64,000 bases of DNA from Aggregatibacter kilianii (GTDB taxonomy: Bacteria; Pseudomonadota; Gammaproteobacteria; Enterobacterales; Pasteurellaceae): positions 1,482,501 to 1,546,500 of the forward strand of contig NZ_NRCN01000001.1 of NCBI RefSeq assembly GCF_003130255.1, read 5' to 3'. This document shows positions 18,435 to 28,522 of the stretch, in pieces; the stretch's first letter is position 1, and every line of letters begins with the position of its first letter. The notes beneath the pieces were generated by a model. The model did no database searches. It saw only the letters and a list, made by a program, of their open reading frames with translations, and was not told the DNA's origin. The position numbers were made by a program, and so were the translations under genes.

Positions 18435-19836
18435 TCGGTTGCCCCAATACCCGTTGCACTTCTGCTAAATCCGTCACTTGCGACTTCACTTTTTCTAAGG
18501 CGCTGGCATATAAATTCTGAAAATCCAATTGATAACCTTGGTTTTGTGACACATCAGGCTGAAGGAATTGATAAACACCGATTCGACCTTTGTAGCCTTG
18601 ATGACAATCGCAAAAACGCGTGGAATTTTCACCGCACTTTTGGCATCGTTTACGCACCAAACGTTGGGCGATAACCAATAATAAACTGCTGTCGATTTCG
18701 TGTTGTTGAATGCCAAGTTGTTGCAGGCGTGAGATGGCTGAGGCAGCGTCATTGGTGTGTAACGTCGATAATACCAGATGCCCGGTTTGTGCCGCCCGTA
18801 AGGCCATAGCGGCACTTTCTTCGTCACGAATTTCACCCAGCATAATAATGTCGGGGTCTTGACGCAAAAAAGTGCGTAACAAACGACTGAAATCCAAGCC
18901 GATTTGAGGATTCGCTTGGCTTTGTATAATGCCCGGCAATTGAATTTCAATGGGATCTTCTGCCGTCATAATATGCTTGTCGGGGGTATTGAGCCATTGT
19001 AATGCCGTATATAAAGAAATACTTTTACCGCTTCCCGTGGGGCCGGTGACTAAAATTAACCCTTGCGGTTGGCTGAGCGCATGACGAAATGTTTGTTGCT
19101 GTTGTTCCGTCATGCCCAGTTCGCTAAAAGCCAGTTGCACGGGGCGGTTCTGTTGTAAACGCAATACGGCTTTTTCACCAAAATGCGTAGCGAGTGTGGA
19201 TAAGCGAAAATCCAAAATATCGGAAAACGTCGTTTTAAACTGAAATCGTCCGTCTTGCGGCAGGCGGGTTTCGCTGATGTCTAATTTAGCCAGTAATTTC
19301 AGACGGGAAATCAGTCGATTGGCGAGTGTCTGCGCAATGGTGTTTTGCACTTGTAATACGCCGTCAATACGAAAACGGACTTGTAAAAAATCCGCTTGCG
19401 GTTCTAAATGAATATCGGAGGCTTTTTTTGTTGTGGCGTTTTCAAAAATTTGGTTAAGCAATTGAATCGTCGGCTCATCCGAGGATTGTTCTTGTTGCTC
19501 CTGAGGCGTGACGGAATAAAAGAGCGGTTGATTTTCATCGAGTTTTTCTCGATGTGGCGCCAAATCTTGCAGTGCCGTTTTTAACACGGCACTTTCAATA
19601 AGTACCGGCTCGATATTTTTCCCCGTTAAAAAGGAAAACGCTTCACAAGCGGCAAGGTTGGTTAAGGAATCCAATCCCAGCCATAATTTTTGTGGTTCTT
19701 CTTTTAATGGCAGCGCCAAATAACGCAAAAGGACGGTTTGTTGCTGTTGGTTTTGTTGCCATAACTCGGGCGTAATCATAAATATGTCGCCCTGTTTGCT
19801 ACAGATAGAATAAGGTTGTTCCATCGAATGTTGCAT
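18427..19836 (-). CDS. pilB: Type IV pilus assembly ATPase
   Basis: A 469-residue secretion ATPase that powers pilus extension. The N-terminal domain is short and degenerate; the core has ASDIHLEPQ, Walker A GPTGSGKS near residue 252, the Asp box TAEDPIEIQLPG, Walker B IIMLGEIRDEESA, and a His box LVLSTLHTNDAASA. A zinc-binding tetracysteine follows (CQKCGENSTRFCDC). The ATG at 19836 comes 24 bases after the pilA stop with AGGA and GGTG upstream; an in-frame TTG one codon earlier is less likely. No retraction ATPase pilT is in this window. Confidence 0.93.
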   Translation of the reverse strand: MQHSMEQPYSICSKQGDIFMITPELWQQNQQQQTVLLRYLALPLKEEPQKLWLGLDSLTNLAACEAFSFLTGKNIEPVLIESAVLKTALQDLAPHREKLDENQPLFYSVTPQEQQEQSSDEPTIQLLNQIFENATTKKASDIHLEPQADFLQVRFRIDGVLQVQNTIAQTLANRLISRLKLLAKLDISETRLPQDGRFQFKTTFSDILDFRLSTLATHFGEKAVLRLQQNRPVQLAFSELGMTEQQQQTFRHALSQPQGLILVTGPTGSGKSISLYTALQWLNTPDKHIMTAEDPIEIQLPGIIQSQANPQIGLDFSRLLRTFLRQDPDIIMLGEIRDEESAAMALRAAQTGHLVLSTLHTNDAASAISRLQQLGIQQHEIDSSLLLVIAQRLVRKRCQKCGENSTRFCDCHQGYKGRIGVYQFLQPDVSQNQGYQLDFQNLYASALEKVKSQVTDLAEVQRVLGQPNA

Positions 19837-19860
19837 CAAATCACCGTCCTTTATCGGCAG

Positions 19861-20310
19861 TTATGAACAGAAGCCGGCCGGAAAGATGTCGGCGTTAGTG
19901 CCGCAAGAGGCTGTCCATGTGACGCCGGCAGTTGCAGAACCTGCCGCGGTTAGTGTGTAAGACACTTTATCCAAGCTACCTTTTCCGACCACGGTAATGA
20001 TGCCGCCTTTCACTGCGGTTGATTTCACATATTTTGCGGTAGCGTCGGCGACATCGGCTTGAATGCCATTTTTTCCGCCGGTGCAGTTCTCAACACTACC
20101 CGTATTGTAAATGCACAGTTCGACTTCGGAACGAAGTGGAGCAGAGGCTTGTAACAATTCGGAAACTGCCGCTTTTTTGGTGTAATTTTGGTAAGATGGA
20201 ATCGCGACAGTAGCCAAAATGGCGACAATCGCAATCACGATCATTAATTCAATTAATGTAAATCCTTTTTTAACGGATTTCACAGAAAGAAATGCTGACT
20301 GAATTTTCAT
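19861..20310 (-). CDS. pilA: Type IV pilin (major or PilA-like)
   Basis: A 149-residue prepilin. PilD would cut after Gly16 ([14 protein letters not shown]), leaving a mature protein with Phe at position 1 and the key Glu5 (Glu21 of the precursor). The hydrophobic helix runs to about residue 42. Two cysteine pairs (in [13 protein letters not shown], and in TASC and GFC at the C-terminus) can form the disulfides seen in type IVa pilins. The start at 20310 has AAAGG upstream; the frame extends to 20520 without support. It heads the pilABCD operon. In relatives these pili support DNA uptake and twitching, which fits the abundant uptake sequences. Confidence 0.94.
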   Translation of the reverse strand: MKIQSAFLSVKSVKKGFTLIELMIVIAIVAILATVAIPSYQNYTKKAAVSELLQASAPLRSEVELCIYNTGSVENCTGGKNGIQADVADATAKYVKSTAVKGGIITVVGKGSLDKVSYTLTAAGSATAGVTWTASCGTNADIFPAGFCS

Positions 20311-20434
20311 AAAAAATACCTTTGTTAAAAAATAAAATGCACAAAATTTGGCAGGGGTATTTTGGTGCGCAAAGAAAACGCAGTGAAATTTCACCGCACT
20401 TTTGTGGGATCCTGATCGCAAAAATAAAATTCTC

Positions 20435-20989
20435 ATGATGAAAAAAACATTAAAAATTGATAAGGGTTGGTTGACCAATACGCGTAAAGTGGTTTCCCCC
20501 CATTTTGATGCACGTCCCAATCCGCAAGATATTTCTTTATTGATTATTCATTACATCAGCCTTCCGCCGGAGCAGTTTGGCGGCAGTTACATTGATGATT
20601 TTTTTCAAGGCAAATTGGATCCCAATCGTCATCCTTATTTTGCCGAGATCAGTACACTTCGGGTGTCTGCGCATTGTTTGATTAATCGGGCAGGCGAGGT
20701 AACCCAGTATGTGAATTTTAATGATCGTGCTTGGCACGCGGGCGTTTCCTGTTTTGAGGGACGGGAGAAATGTAATGATTTTGCCATCGGTATTGAATTG
20801 GAAGGGAGCAATGAACAGCCGTTTACGACACAACAATACGCGTCTTTACAGCGTTTAACACAAGAGATTATGCGGGCTTATCCGTTAATTACCAAAGAAC
20901 GTATTGTCGGACATTGTGATGTCTCGCCGGGACGGAAAATCGATCCCGGTCAGTATTTTGATTGGGCAACATATTTAGGTCAGTTATAA
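20435..20989 (+). CDS. ampD: 1,6-anhydro-N-acetylmuramyl-L-alanine amidase
   Basis: A 184-residue cytoplasmic zinc amidase that recycles anhydro-muropeptides from peptidoglycan turnover. Zinc ligands of the amidase-2 fold are visible: the histidine in [10 protein letters not shown], and His and Asp in [19 protein letters not shown]. The ISxHxLI-type segment is present as [13 protein letters not shown]. Start is ATG at 20435 or 20438; neither has a strong ribosome site. The gene is divergent from pilA, as in H. influenzae (HI0300 next to HI0299). No ampC or ampR is nearby. Confidence 0.94.
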   Translation: MMKKTLKIDKGWLTNTRKVVSPHFDARPNPQDISLLIIHYISLPPEQFGGSYIDDFFQGKLDPNRHPYFAEISTLRVSAHCLINRAGEVTQYVNFNDRAWHAGVSCFEGREKCNDFAIGIELEGSNEQPFTTQQYASLQRLTQEIMRAYPLITKERIVGHCDVSPGRKIDPGQYFDWATYLGQL

Positions 20990-21013
20990 ATTGAATAATA
21001 AATAGACAGTATA

Positions 21014-21055
21014 AAACGGCATTTGTAGGTTACCTAAAAATGCCGTTTGTTTTTT
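21014..21055 (+). terminator. Terminator of ampD
   Basis: AAACGGCATTT (21014-21024) pairs with AAATGCCGTTT (21038-21048), with an inner TAGGT/ACCTA stem, followed by TTTGTTTTTT. It lies 25 bases after the ampD stop. Confidence 0.85.
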
Positions 21056-21060
21056 AGCAT

Positions 21061-21423
21061 CTCAATGACCAATAAAGAAAATTTTTTATCAATTTTTTTC
21101 AAGGGATAAATGCCTCAAATTTATTTTGAGTTATCCCTTAACAAGAACACAATTTTATCCACAGAAATACTGAATAACTCACAAACCGGTTAAAAATAAT
21201 CCCTTATGAAATCATGGAAAATGACGATGTTTATTTGCTAAACATGATTTGTTCAAAAAATATGAAGAAAATGGATAAAGTGTATCAGGTGATTTTTTGT
21301 GTTTGAAATTTAAACAACATGCCATTCATCGTGTTGCTATGAGATTTCATAAAAAATAAATGACAGATTATTGTGAATTTTTGCAGAGATATTCACAAGG
21401 TTATGCACACCATGTGAATAAGT
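21061..21423. other. AT-rich gene-free gap with a cluster of DnaA-box-like 9-mers
   Basis: No gene is supported here. The gap is strongly AT-rich with T- and A-tracts at 21085-21102. It contains a perfect DnaA box TTATCCACA at 21155-21163, TTATGCACA at 21401-21409, TTATTCACA on the minus strand at 21413-21421, and ATATTCACA (one mismatch) at 21389-21397. Three of the four lie within 33 bases. No GATC occurs in the gap, unlike E. coli oriC. It may be a DnaA-binding locus or chance enrichment in AT-rich DNA. Confidence 0.4.
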
Positions 21424-21454
21424 AAAAAAATACCTCAAGGGTTACCTTGAGGTA
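21424..21454 (-). terminator. Terminator of yhcH
   Basis: TACCTCAAGG (21431-21440) pairs with CCTTGAGGTA (21445-21454) around GTTA; on the minus strand it is followed by seven T (complement of 21424-21430). It lies eight bases after the yhcH stop. Confidence 0.88.
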
Positions 21455-21461
21455 TTGGCGC

Positions 21462-21986
<525 letters not shown>

Positions 21987-22020
21987 TCAGGTAGTAATAA
22001 ATCGGAAATACGCAAAAAAG

Positions 22021-22080
22021 TTACCCATCAAGACAAAAGCCCTGTATAATGCACGCGTTTTATTTTCTGGATTAGCGTGC
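22021..22080 (+). promoter_or_regulatory. pnp promoter and leader hairpin
   Basis: A perfect TATAAT at 22045-22050 has only a weak -35 (TTACCC at 22021). Right after it, GCACGC (22051-22056) and GCGTGC (22075-22080) can pair around an 18-base loop in the 5' leader, 120 bases before the start codon. In E. coli the pnp leader carries a stem cut by RNase III as part of PNPase autoregulation; this may be the analogue (inference). An uptake sequence lies near 22119. Confidence 0.5.
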
Positions 22081-22201
22081 GGCTAACAAAAATGATTTTG
22101 TGTCGTAGCCGATAAAAGTGCGGTCATTTTTGAGATTATTTTTGCTAGTCGCAAATTGGAAAATAAAACATTGTTATTATTCATTTAAAAAGGAAAACAT
22201 T

Positions 22202-24331
22202 GTGAATCCAATTGTTAAACAATTTAAATACGGTCAACATACCGTAACCTTAGAAACCGGCGCCATTGCCCGTCAAGCAACTGCTGCTGTGATGGCCAGC
22301 ATGGATGATACCACCGTATTCGTTACCGTGGTGGCAAAAAAAGATGTGAAAGAAGGTCAAGATTTCTTCCCATTAACTGTTAACTATCAAGAGCGTACTT
22401 ACGCTGCCGGTCGTATCCCGGGCGGTTTCTTCAAGCGTGAAGGTCGTCCGTCCGAAGGCGAAACCTTAATTGCCCGTTTAATCGACCGTCCGATTCGTCC
22501 ATTATTCCCGGAAGGTTTTTTCAATGAAATTCAAGTGGTTGCTACGGTTGTTTCCGTGAACCCGCAAATCAGCCCGGATTTAGTGGCTATGATTGGTGCT
22601 TCTGCTGCATTAACCTTATCCGGCGTGCCTTTTAATGGCCCGATTGGTGCGGCGCGTGTCGGTTTCATCAACGATCAATTCGTATTAAACCCAACCATCA
22701 ACGAACAAAAACAAAGCCGTTTGGATTTAGTCGTTGCAGGTACTGACAAAGCCGTATTAATGGTGGAATCCGAAGCGGATATTCTCACTGAAGAACAAAT
22801 GTTAGCGGCAGTGGTATTCGGTCATCAGCAACAACAAGTGGTGGTGGAAGCAATTAAAGAATTTGCAAAAGAAGCCGGCAAGCCACGTTGGGATTGGGTT
22901 GCACCTGAACCAAATACTGATTTAATCAATAAAGTGAAAGCCATTGCGGAAGCTCGTTTAGGCGACGCATATCGTATTACCGAAAAACAAGCCCGTTATG
23001 AGCAAATCGATGCTATTAAAGCGGATATTATTGCACAGATTACTGCTGAAGACGAAGAGGTTGCAGAAGGAAAAATTATTGATATTTTCACCGCACTTGA
23101 AAGCCAAATCGTGCGTGGACGTATTATCGCAGGCGAGCCGCGTATTGATGGTCGTACCGTGGATACCGTGCGTGCATTAGATATTTGCACCGGCGTATTA
23201 CCACGTACTCACGGTTCTGCGATTTTCACCCGTGGTGAAACCCAAGCGTTGGCTGTTGCCACTTTAGGAACTGAACGCGATGCGCAAATCATTGATGAAT
23301 TAACCGGGGAACGTTCAGATCACTTCTTATTCCATTATAACTTCCCTCCGTATTCCGTGGGTGAAACCGGTATGATCGGTTCACCAAAACGTCGTGAAAT
23401 CGGTCACGGTCGTTTAGCAAAACGTGGTGTGGCGGCAGTGATGCCAACTTTAGCGGAATTCCCGTATGTGGTACGTGTGGTATCTGAAATTACCGAATCC
23501 AACGGTTCTTCTTCTATGGCTTCCGTGTGTGGTGCCTCTTTAGCTCTAATGGATGCTGGTGTGCCGATTAAAGCGGCAGTAGCAGGTATCGCTATGGGCT
23601 TGGTGAAAGAAGATGACAAATTTGTCGTGCTTTCCGATATTCTTGGTGATGAAGACCACTTAGGCGATATGGACTTTAAAGTGGCCGGTACCCGTCAAGG
23701 TGTGACTGCACTGCAAATGGACATCAAAATTGAAGGTATCACTGCTGAAATCATGCAAATTGCATTAAACCAAGCGAAAAGTGCACGTATGCATATTCTT
23801 GGTGTCATGGAACAAGCGATTCCAGCGCCACGTGCAGATATTTCCGATTTTGCTCCGCGTATTTACACCATGAAAATTGATCCGAAGAAAATCAAAGATG
23901 TTATCGGTAAAGGGGGGGCGGTGATTCGTGCATTGACCGAAGAAACCGGTACTTCCATTGATATTGATGACGATGGTACAGTAAAAATCGCTGCGGTTGA
24001 TAAGAATGCCGTACAAGATGTGATGGCACGTATCGAAGACATTACTGCTGAAGTAGAGGCCGGTGCCATTTACAAAGGTAAAGTGACTCGTTTAGCAGAT
24101 TTCGGTGCTTTTGTTTCTATCGTAGGTAATAAAGAAGGCTTGGTTCATATTTCTCAAATCGCAGAAGAGCGAGTAGAAAAAGTCAGTGATTATCTACAAG
24201 TAGGGCAAGAAGTCACGGTTAAAGTGGTTGAAATCGATCGTCAAGGGCGTATTCGCTTAACCATGAAAGAGCTTGCACCGAAAGCAGAAACTGTTCAACA
24301 ATCTTTTGATGACGCGGTAGAACAGGCATAA
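22202..24331 (+). CDS. pnp: Polyribonucleotide nucleotidyltransferase (PNPase)
   Basis: A 709-residue 3'-5' phosphorolytic exoribonuclease, trimeric, part of the RNA degradosome. Two RNase PH-like domains (about residues 10-230 and 310-540) flank a helical linker. Then come a KH domain with [20 protein letters not shown] (about 560-610) and an S1 domain ([20 protein letters not shown], about 620-690). The start is GTG at 22202 behind AAAAGGAAAACATT, giving [12 protein letters not shown] as in relatives; upstream frame extension to 22118 runs through the leader. Followed by nlpI and deaD as in enterobacteria. Confidence 0.97.
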   Translation: MNPIVKQFKYGQHTVTLETGAIARQATAAVMASMDDTTVFVTVVAKKDVKEGQDFFPLTVNYQERTYAAGRIPGGFFKREGRPSEGETLIARLIDRPIRPLFPEGFFNEIQVVATVVSVNPQISPDLVAMIGASAALTLSGVPFNGPIGAARVGFINDQFVLNPTINEQKQSRLDLVVAGTDKAVLMVESEADILTEEQMLAAVVFGHQQQQVVVEAIKEFAKEAGKPRWDWVAPEPNTDLINKVKAIAEARLGDAYRITEKQARYEQIDAIKADIIAQITAEDEEVAEGKIIDIFTALESQIVRGRIIAGEPRIDGRTVDTVRALDICTGVLPRTHGSAIFTRGETQALAVATLGTERDAQIIDELTGERSDHFLFHYNFPPYSVGETGMIGSPKRREIGHGRLAKRGVAAVMPTLAEFPYVVRVVSEITESNGSSSMASVCGASLALMDAGVPIKAAVAGIAMGLVKEDDKFVVLSDILGDEDHLGDMDFKVAGTRQGVTALQMDIKIEGITAEIMQIALNQAKSARMHILGVMEQAIPAPRADISDFAPRIYTMKIDPKKIKDVIGKGGAVIRALTEETGTSIDIDDDGTVKIAAVDKNAVQDVMARIEDITAEVEAGAIYKGKVTRLADFGAFVSIVGNKEGLVHISQIAEERVEKVSDYLQVGQEVTVKVVEIDRQGRIRLTMKELAPKAETVQQSFDDAVEQA

Positions 24332-24345
24332 TTTAAATTTTTTCA

Positions 24346-24378
24346 AAATGTTACGGTATCTTATGTACCGTAACATTT
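24346..24378 (+). terminator. Hairpin between pnp and nlpI
   Basis: AAATGTTACGGTA (24346-24358) pairs with TACCGTAACATTT (24366-24378), a 13-base stem 14 bases after the pnp stop. No long T-run follows (ATTC), so it may attenuate or stabilise the pnp 3' end rather than fully terminate. Confidence 0.65.
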
Positions 24379-24419
24379 ATTCTCAACAAGCAATTCCATG
24401 CTTTAAGGCTTATAAAGAA

Positions 24420-25325
24420 ATGGCACAACGTAATGGGTTGTCTAATTTCGCGGTTTTCTTCACAATTTTATTTTCGGTCTTTGTGTTATCAGGCTGTGTT
24501 GGCTTGAGTGACGCTTTTGTGTCTAAAAATAAAGTGGTATTAGCCGAGCAACATCCAAGCCAGCATTTTGAACAGGAAGTGATGATTGTTCGAATTAGCC
24601 AAGTATTGCTTGTGGGAAAAATGAGTAATGAAGAACGTGCATCTCTCCATTTCGAACGAGGAGTGCTTTACGATAGTTTGGGGCTTTGGGCTTTAGCGCG
24701 TTATGATTTTACTCAAGCACTTGCATTGCAACCCAAAATGGCGGCAGTGTATAACTATCTAGGGCTTTATTTATTACTTGATGAAGACTATGAAGGCGCC
24801 TTAGAGGCCTTTAATACGGTTTTCAGCCTTGATCCGGACTATGAATATACCTTCCTTAATCGAGCATTAAATTTCTATTATGTGGAGCGATATAACCTGG
24901 CCGAACAGGATTTCTTAGAATTTTATCAACGCAATAAATCTGATCCTTATCGTGTCTTATGGCTTTATTTGAATGACTTGAAATTCAAACCTGCCGAAGC
25001 GCAAAAAAATCTGGCTCAACGTGCAATTGGGCTTTCTAATGATTATTGGGGTACCTATATTGTCCAGTATTATTTGGGCAAGTTATCAGTACAAGAATTG
25101 CAAAATAAAGCACAACATTTTGCAGCGCAGACTTCTACGCAATATGCGGAAATTCTTACTGAAACCTACTTCTATCTAGCAAAACAAAAACTCAATATGG
25201 GGCGGGTTGATGAGGCGGAGACCTTATTCAAACTGGCTGTTGCAAATCAGGTGTATAACTTTGTGGAGTATCGTTTTGCGGTGTTTGAGCTGGCAAAATT
25301 AGGACAACAGGCTCAAGCGGAATAA
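24420..25325 (+). CDS. nlpI: Lipoprotein NlpI, TPR scaffold
   Basis: A 301-residue outer-membrane lipoprotein with lipobox VLSGC (Cys27 from this start) and TPR repeats, for example SLHFERGVLYDSLGLWALARYDFTQ.., AAVYNYLGLYLLLDEDYEGALEAF and YTFLNRALNFYYVERYNLAEQD. In E. coli NlpI is an adaptor that controls the protease Prc and peptidoglycan hydrolases. A 24-codon in-frame extension to 24348 would overlap the pnp hairpin, so I use the ATG at 24420, which puts the signal peptide at the N-terminus. Its ribosome site is weak. Sits between pnp and deaD as in E. coli. Confidence 0.9.
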   Translation: MAQRNGLSNFAVFFTILFSVFVLSGCVGLSDAFVSKNKVVLAEQHPSQHFEQEVMIVRISQVLLVGKMSNEERASLHFERGVLYDSLGLWALARYDFTQALALQPKMAAVYNYLGLYLLLDEDYEGALEAFNTVFSLDPDYEYTFLNRALNFYYVERYNLAEQDFLEFYQRNKSDPYRVLWLYLNDLKFKPAEAQKNLAQRAIGLSNDYWGTYIVQYYLGKLSVQELQNKAQHFAAQTSTQYAEILTETYFYLAKQKLNMGRVDEAETLFKLAVANQVYNFVEYRFAVFELAKLGQQAQAE

Positions 25326-25431
25326 CGGTTAGTTGATTTAACCGGACGCGTTGTATAGCGTAAAACGACACATTGTAATTAACCTGAAAGCCTTGATTGA
25401 GCTTTCCTTTTTATACATTCGAGTATTTTAA

Positions 25432-27234
25432 ATGACTGAAACTAAAATGACTTTCGCGGATTTAGGCTTGCCTGAATTCATCCTTAATGCTGTTTCCGAT
25501 CTTGGCTTTGAAACACCTTCTCCAATTCAACAAATTTGCATACCGCACTTATTAGAAGGCCGTGATGTACTGGGCATGGCGCAAACCGGTAGTGGAAAAA
25601 CCGCTGCATTTTCTTTACCGATTTTGGCAAAGATTGACCCGGCTGAAAAACACCCGCAATTATTGGTGATGGCGCCGACCCGCGAATTGGCAATTCAAGT
25701 CGCCGACGCATGCGAACAATTCATGAAATATGCCAAAGGCATTAATATCGTCACTTTGTATGGTGGTCAACGTTATGACATCCAGTTGCGTGCATTAAAA
25801 CAGGGTGCACAAGTGGTGGTGGGAACGCCGGGACGTATTTTGGATCACCTACGCCGCGGTACGTTAAGCCTTGCCGAACTGAAGGCGATCGTATTAGACG
25901 AAGCAGATGAAATGTTGCGCATGGGCTTTATTGAAGATGTGGAAACTGTGATGGCGGAATTGCCGGAACATCACCAAACCGCACTGTTTTCTGCCACGAT
26001 GCCGGAACCGATTCGTCGAATCACCAAACGCTTTATGAAAGATCCGCAGGAGGTCAAAATTAAAGCAACCCAACAAAGTGCGCCGGATATTGCGCAAAGT
26101 TGTTGGTATGTCCACGGTTTCCGTAAAAATGACGCCTTATTACGTTTCTTGGAAGTGGAAGATTTTGATGCGGCAATTATTTTTACCCGCACCAAAACCG
26201 GCACGTTAGATGTGACCGAATTATTAGAAAAACATGGTTTTCGTGCGGCAGCATTGAATGGTGACATGACTCAGCAGTTACGCGAACAAACCTTGGATCG
26301 TTTGCGTAGCGGTAGTTTAGATATTGTCGTAGCGACAGACGTGGCGGCGCGTGGTATTGATATCGAACGTATTAGCCTTGTGGTGAACTACGACATTCCG
26401 CTTGATGCAGAATCCTATGTGCATCGTATCGGTCGTACCGGCCGTGCAGGGCGTTCCGGTCGAGCCTTATTGTTCGTTGAACCGCGTGAGCGTCGTTTGT
26501 TGCGTAATGTTGAACACCTGATCAAGAAAAATATTGAAGAGGTGGAATTGCCGAATCATGAAGTCTTACAAGCCTGTCGTCGTAAAAAATTCAAAGATAA
26601 AATTACTACGCAGTTGGAACACCATGATTTAGAGCTTTATCGTGAATTGTTGGAAGATATGTTTACTGCCGATCAATCACAAGAAGACATTGCCGCTGCA
26701 ATGATGATGTTGTTACAAGGCAAACAAAAATTGATTCTTCCACCGGATCCAATTGTAGATAAAAAAGTTCGTCGTGATCGTGGTGAACGCGGTGATCGCC
26801 GTGAAAATCCACGTTCGGCAGAACGTCGCGGCGAACGTAAAGGCTATGGTAATCCGCAACCGATGGATTTATATCGCATCGAAGTTGGGCGTGCAGACGG
26901 TGTCGAAGTACGCCACATTGTCGGTGCTATTGCCAATGAAGGCGATATTAATAGTCGCTATATTGGTCATATTAAATTGTATGACGATTATTCCACTATC
27001 GAGCTACCACAAGGTATGCCGAAAGAATTGTTACAACAATTTGGTAAAACCCGTGTGTTGAATAAACAAATGCGTATGTCCTTTATCGCCGAAGTGAAAG
27101 GCGAGCGTGGTGGTGACTATTTCGGTGCCAAACGTCACGGAGGTCGTTTTGAAGAAAAAGGCTTCAAGGGTGATCGTAAATTTAAAGAAAAATCTCACCG
27201 CACTTTTAAAGAAAAACGTGAGTTTCGAAAATAA
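25432..27234 (+). CDS. deaD: ATP-dependent RNA helicase DeaD (CsdA)
   Basis: A 600-residue DEAD-box helicase with Q motif, motif I AQTGSGKT, motif II DEAD, SAT, and motif [13 protein letters not shown]. After the helicase core come a dimerisation region (about 370-470), an RNA-binding DbpA-like domain ([25 protein letters not shown]) and a basic, glycine- and lysine-rich tail. It assists ribosome assembly and mRNA decay at low temperature together with PNPase, encoded upstream. The start [14 protein letters not shown] matches relatives. Two tandem terminators follow. Confidence 0.96.
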   Translation: MTETKMTFADLGLPEFILNAVSDLGFETPSPIQQICIPHLLEGRDVLGMAQTGSGKTAAFSLPILAKIDPAEKHPQLLVMAPTRELAIQVADACEQFMKYAKGINIVTLYGGQRYDIQLRALKQGAQVVVGTPGRILDHLRRGTLSLAELKAIVLDEADEMLRMGFIEDVETVMAELPEHHQTALFSATMPEPIRRITKRFMKDPQEVKIKATQQSAPDIAQSCWYVHGFRKNDALLRFLEVEDFDAAIIFTRTKTGTLDVTELLEKHGFRAAALNGDMTQQLREQTLDRLRSGSLDIVVATDVAARGIDIERISLVVNYDIPLDAESYVHRIGRTGRAGRSGRALLFVEPRERRLLRNVEHLIKKNIEEVELPNHEVLQACRRKKFKDKITTQLEHHDLELYRELLEDMFTADQSQEDIAAAMMMLLQGKQKLILPPDPIVDKKVRRDRGERGDRRENPRSAERRGERKGYGNPQPMDLYRIEVGRADGVEVRHIVGAIANEGDINSRYIGHIKLYDDYSTIELPQGMPKELLQQFGKTRVLNKQMRMSFIAEVKGERGGDYFGAKRHGGRFEEKGFKGDRKFKEKSHRTFKEKREFRK

Positions 27235-27241
27235 AAATGAA

Positions 27242-27270
27242 GACCGCACATAAAGTGCGGTCGTTTTTTT
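27242..27270 (+). terminator. First deaD terminator, inverted uptake-sequence cores
   Basis: GACCGCAC (27242-27249) and GTGCGGTC (27255-27262) form a stem around ATAAA, followed by GTTTTTTT. The right arm continues an exact uptake sequence AAGTGCGGT. Confidence 0.88.
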
Positions 27271-27280
27271 AGATGAATTT

Positions 27281-27309
27281 ACGGCTTATCGTTAGATAAG
27301 CCGTTTTTT
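27281..27309 (+). terminator. Second deaD terminator, repeated elsewhere in the window
   Basis: ACGGCTTATC (27281-27290) pairs with GATAAGCCGT (27295-27304), followed by TTTTT. The same stem with its upstream GATGAATTT flank recurs after the glycerate kinase gene at 40261-40296. Confidence 0.85.
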
Positions 27310-27316
27310 ATGGAAA

Positions 27317-28486
27317 TTATAAATCGTTGCCCTTGAGATCGCGGGTATACACTTTGTCGATTACATCTTCAATATCAGGTGTTAGGCGGTTAGCTAAAAT
27401 CACATCGGATTTTTGTTTAAAATGATTTAAATCGCTAACAACTTTGCAATCCAGAAATTCTTGTCCACCGTATTCCGGTTCATACACAATCACTTCTATA
27501 CCTTGTTCTTTGATTCGTTGCATGACGCCTTGAATACTAGAGCAACGGAAATTATCGGAACCGGATTTCATGGTTAAGCGATAAATGCCGACGGTAGATG
27601 GACTTCTTTTTAACACTTCACCGGCAATGAAATCTTTTCGGGTATCGTTAGATTGTACGATAGCACTGATTAAGTTTTGCGGTATGTCTTCGTAATTGGC
27701 CAACAATTGTTTGGTATCTTTTGGCAAGCAGTAACCACCATAACCAAAAGAAGGGTTGTTGTAATGCCCACCGATGCGCGGATCCAATGAAATGCCATCG
27801 ATGATATATGAGGCATCTAAATTATTAGACGCTGCAAAAGAATCAAGTTCATTGAAGAATGCAACCCGCAATGCCAAATAAGTGTTGGCAAATAATTTAA
27901 TAGATTCCGCTTCTGTCGGGTCGGTCAGTACAATTTGAACGTCAGGTTTTAGGCTACAATCGCGTAATATTTCGGCAAATTTTTGCGCCGCATCGCTACG
28001 ATCGCCAACTACAATTCGAGACGGATGGAGATTGTCATACAACGCCTTGCTTTCGCGTAAGAATTCCGGTGAGAACATAATTTTTTCTGTATTAAACTCT
28101 TTACGCATTTTTTGGGTGAAACCGACCGGAATGGTGGATTTAATCACCAAGTAGGCCATCGGATTTTGAGCTCGAGCCTTTTTTAATACGGCTTCTACGG
28201 AACGCGTATCAAAAGAGTCGGTTTCAGGATCGTAGTCCGTCGGGGTTGCAATAACGATGTAATCGGCATCGGCATAAGCTGCGGCAGTGTCAATGGTTGC
28301 GTGTAAATTTAGTGGCTTATTAGCTAAATATTCACTGATTTCCACGTCTTGAATCGGTGATACTTTGCTATTAACCAGTTGAACCTTTTCAGGGGAAATG
28401 TCCACCAAGGTCACATCATGTTGTTGTGCTAATAATATTGCATTGGAAAGTCCAACATAACCGGCACCGACAACGGTAATTTTCAT
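27317..28486 (-). CDS. ugd: UDP-glucose 6-dehydrogenase
   Basis: A 389-residue NAD-dependent dehydrogenase that oxidises UDP-glucose twice to UDP-glucuronate. The Rossmann motif GAGYVGLS is at the N-terminus, the central domain has [19 protein letters not shown], and the catalytic Cys253 is in [11 protein letters not shown]. Length matches the short E. coli form (388). It is the last gene of a six-gene minus-strand operon with glycosyltransferases and an exporter, so the glucuronate (or a derived sugar) is probably a donor for the glycan made there. Spacing to the upstream phosphotransferase gene is 36 bases. Confidence 0.95.
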   Translation of the reverse strand: MKITVVGAGYVGLSNAILLAQQHDVTLVDISPEKVQLVNSKVSPIQDVEISEYLANKPLNLHATIDTAAAYADADYIVIATPTDYDPETDSFDTRSVEAVLKKARAQNPMAYLVIKSTIPVGFTQKMRKEFNTEKIMFSPEFLRESKALYDNLHPSRIVVGDRSDAAQKFAEILRDCSLKPDVQIVLTDPTEAESIKLFANTYLALRVAFFNELDSFAASNNLDASYIIDGISLDPRIGGHYNNPSFGYGGYCLPKDTKQLLANYEDIPQNLISAIVQSNDTRKDFIAGEVLKRSPSTVGIYRLTMKSGSDNFRCSSIQGVMQRIKEQGIEVIVYEPEYGGQEFLDCKVVSDLNHFKQKSDVILANRLTPDIEDVIDKVYTRDLKGNDL

Positions 28487-28522
28487 ATATTACTCCTTGA
28501 GTTTACCTAAAATAAATTTTGT

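Noticed and set aside
21061-21423. Chromosomal origin oriC
   Set aside because: DnaA-like boxes are present, but there are no GATC sites and no mnmG, dnaA or dnaN nearby; kept only as a cluster worth testing.
24348-24419. 24-codon N-terminal extension of nlpI
   Set aside because: It overlaps the hairpin after pnp and would displace the lipoprotein signal peptide from the N-terminus.
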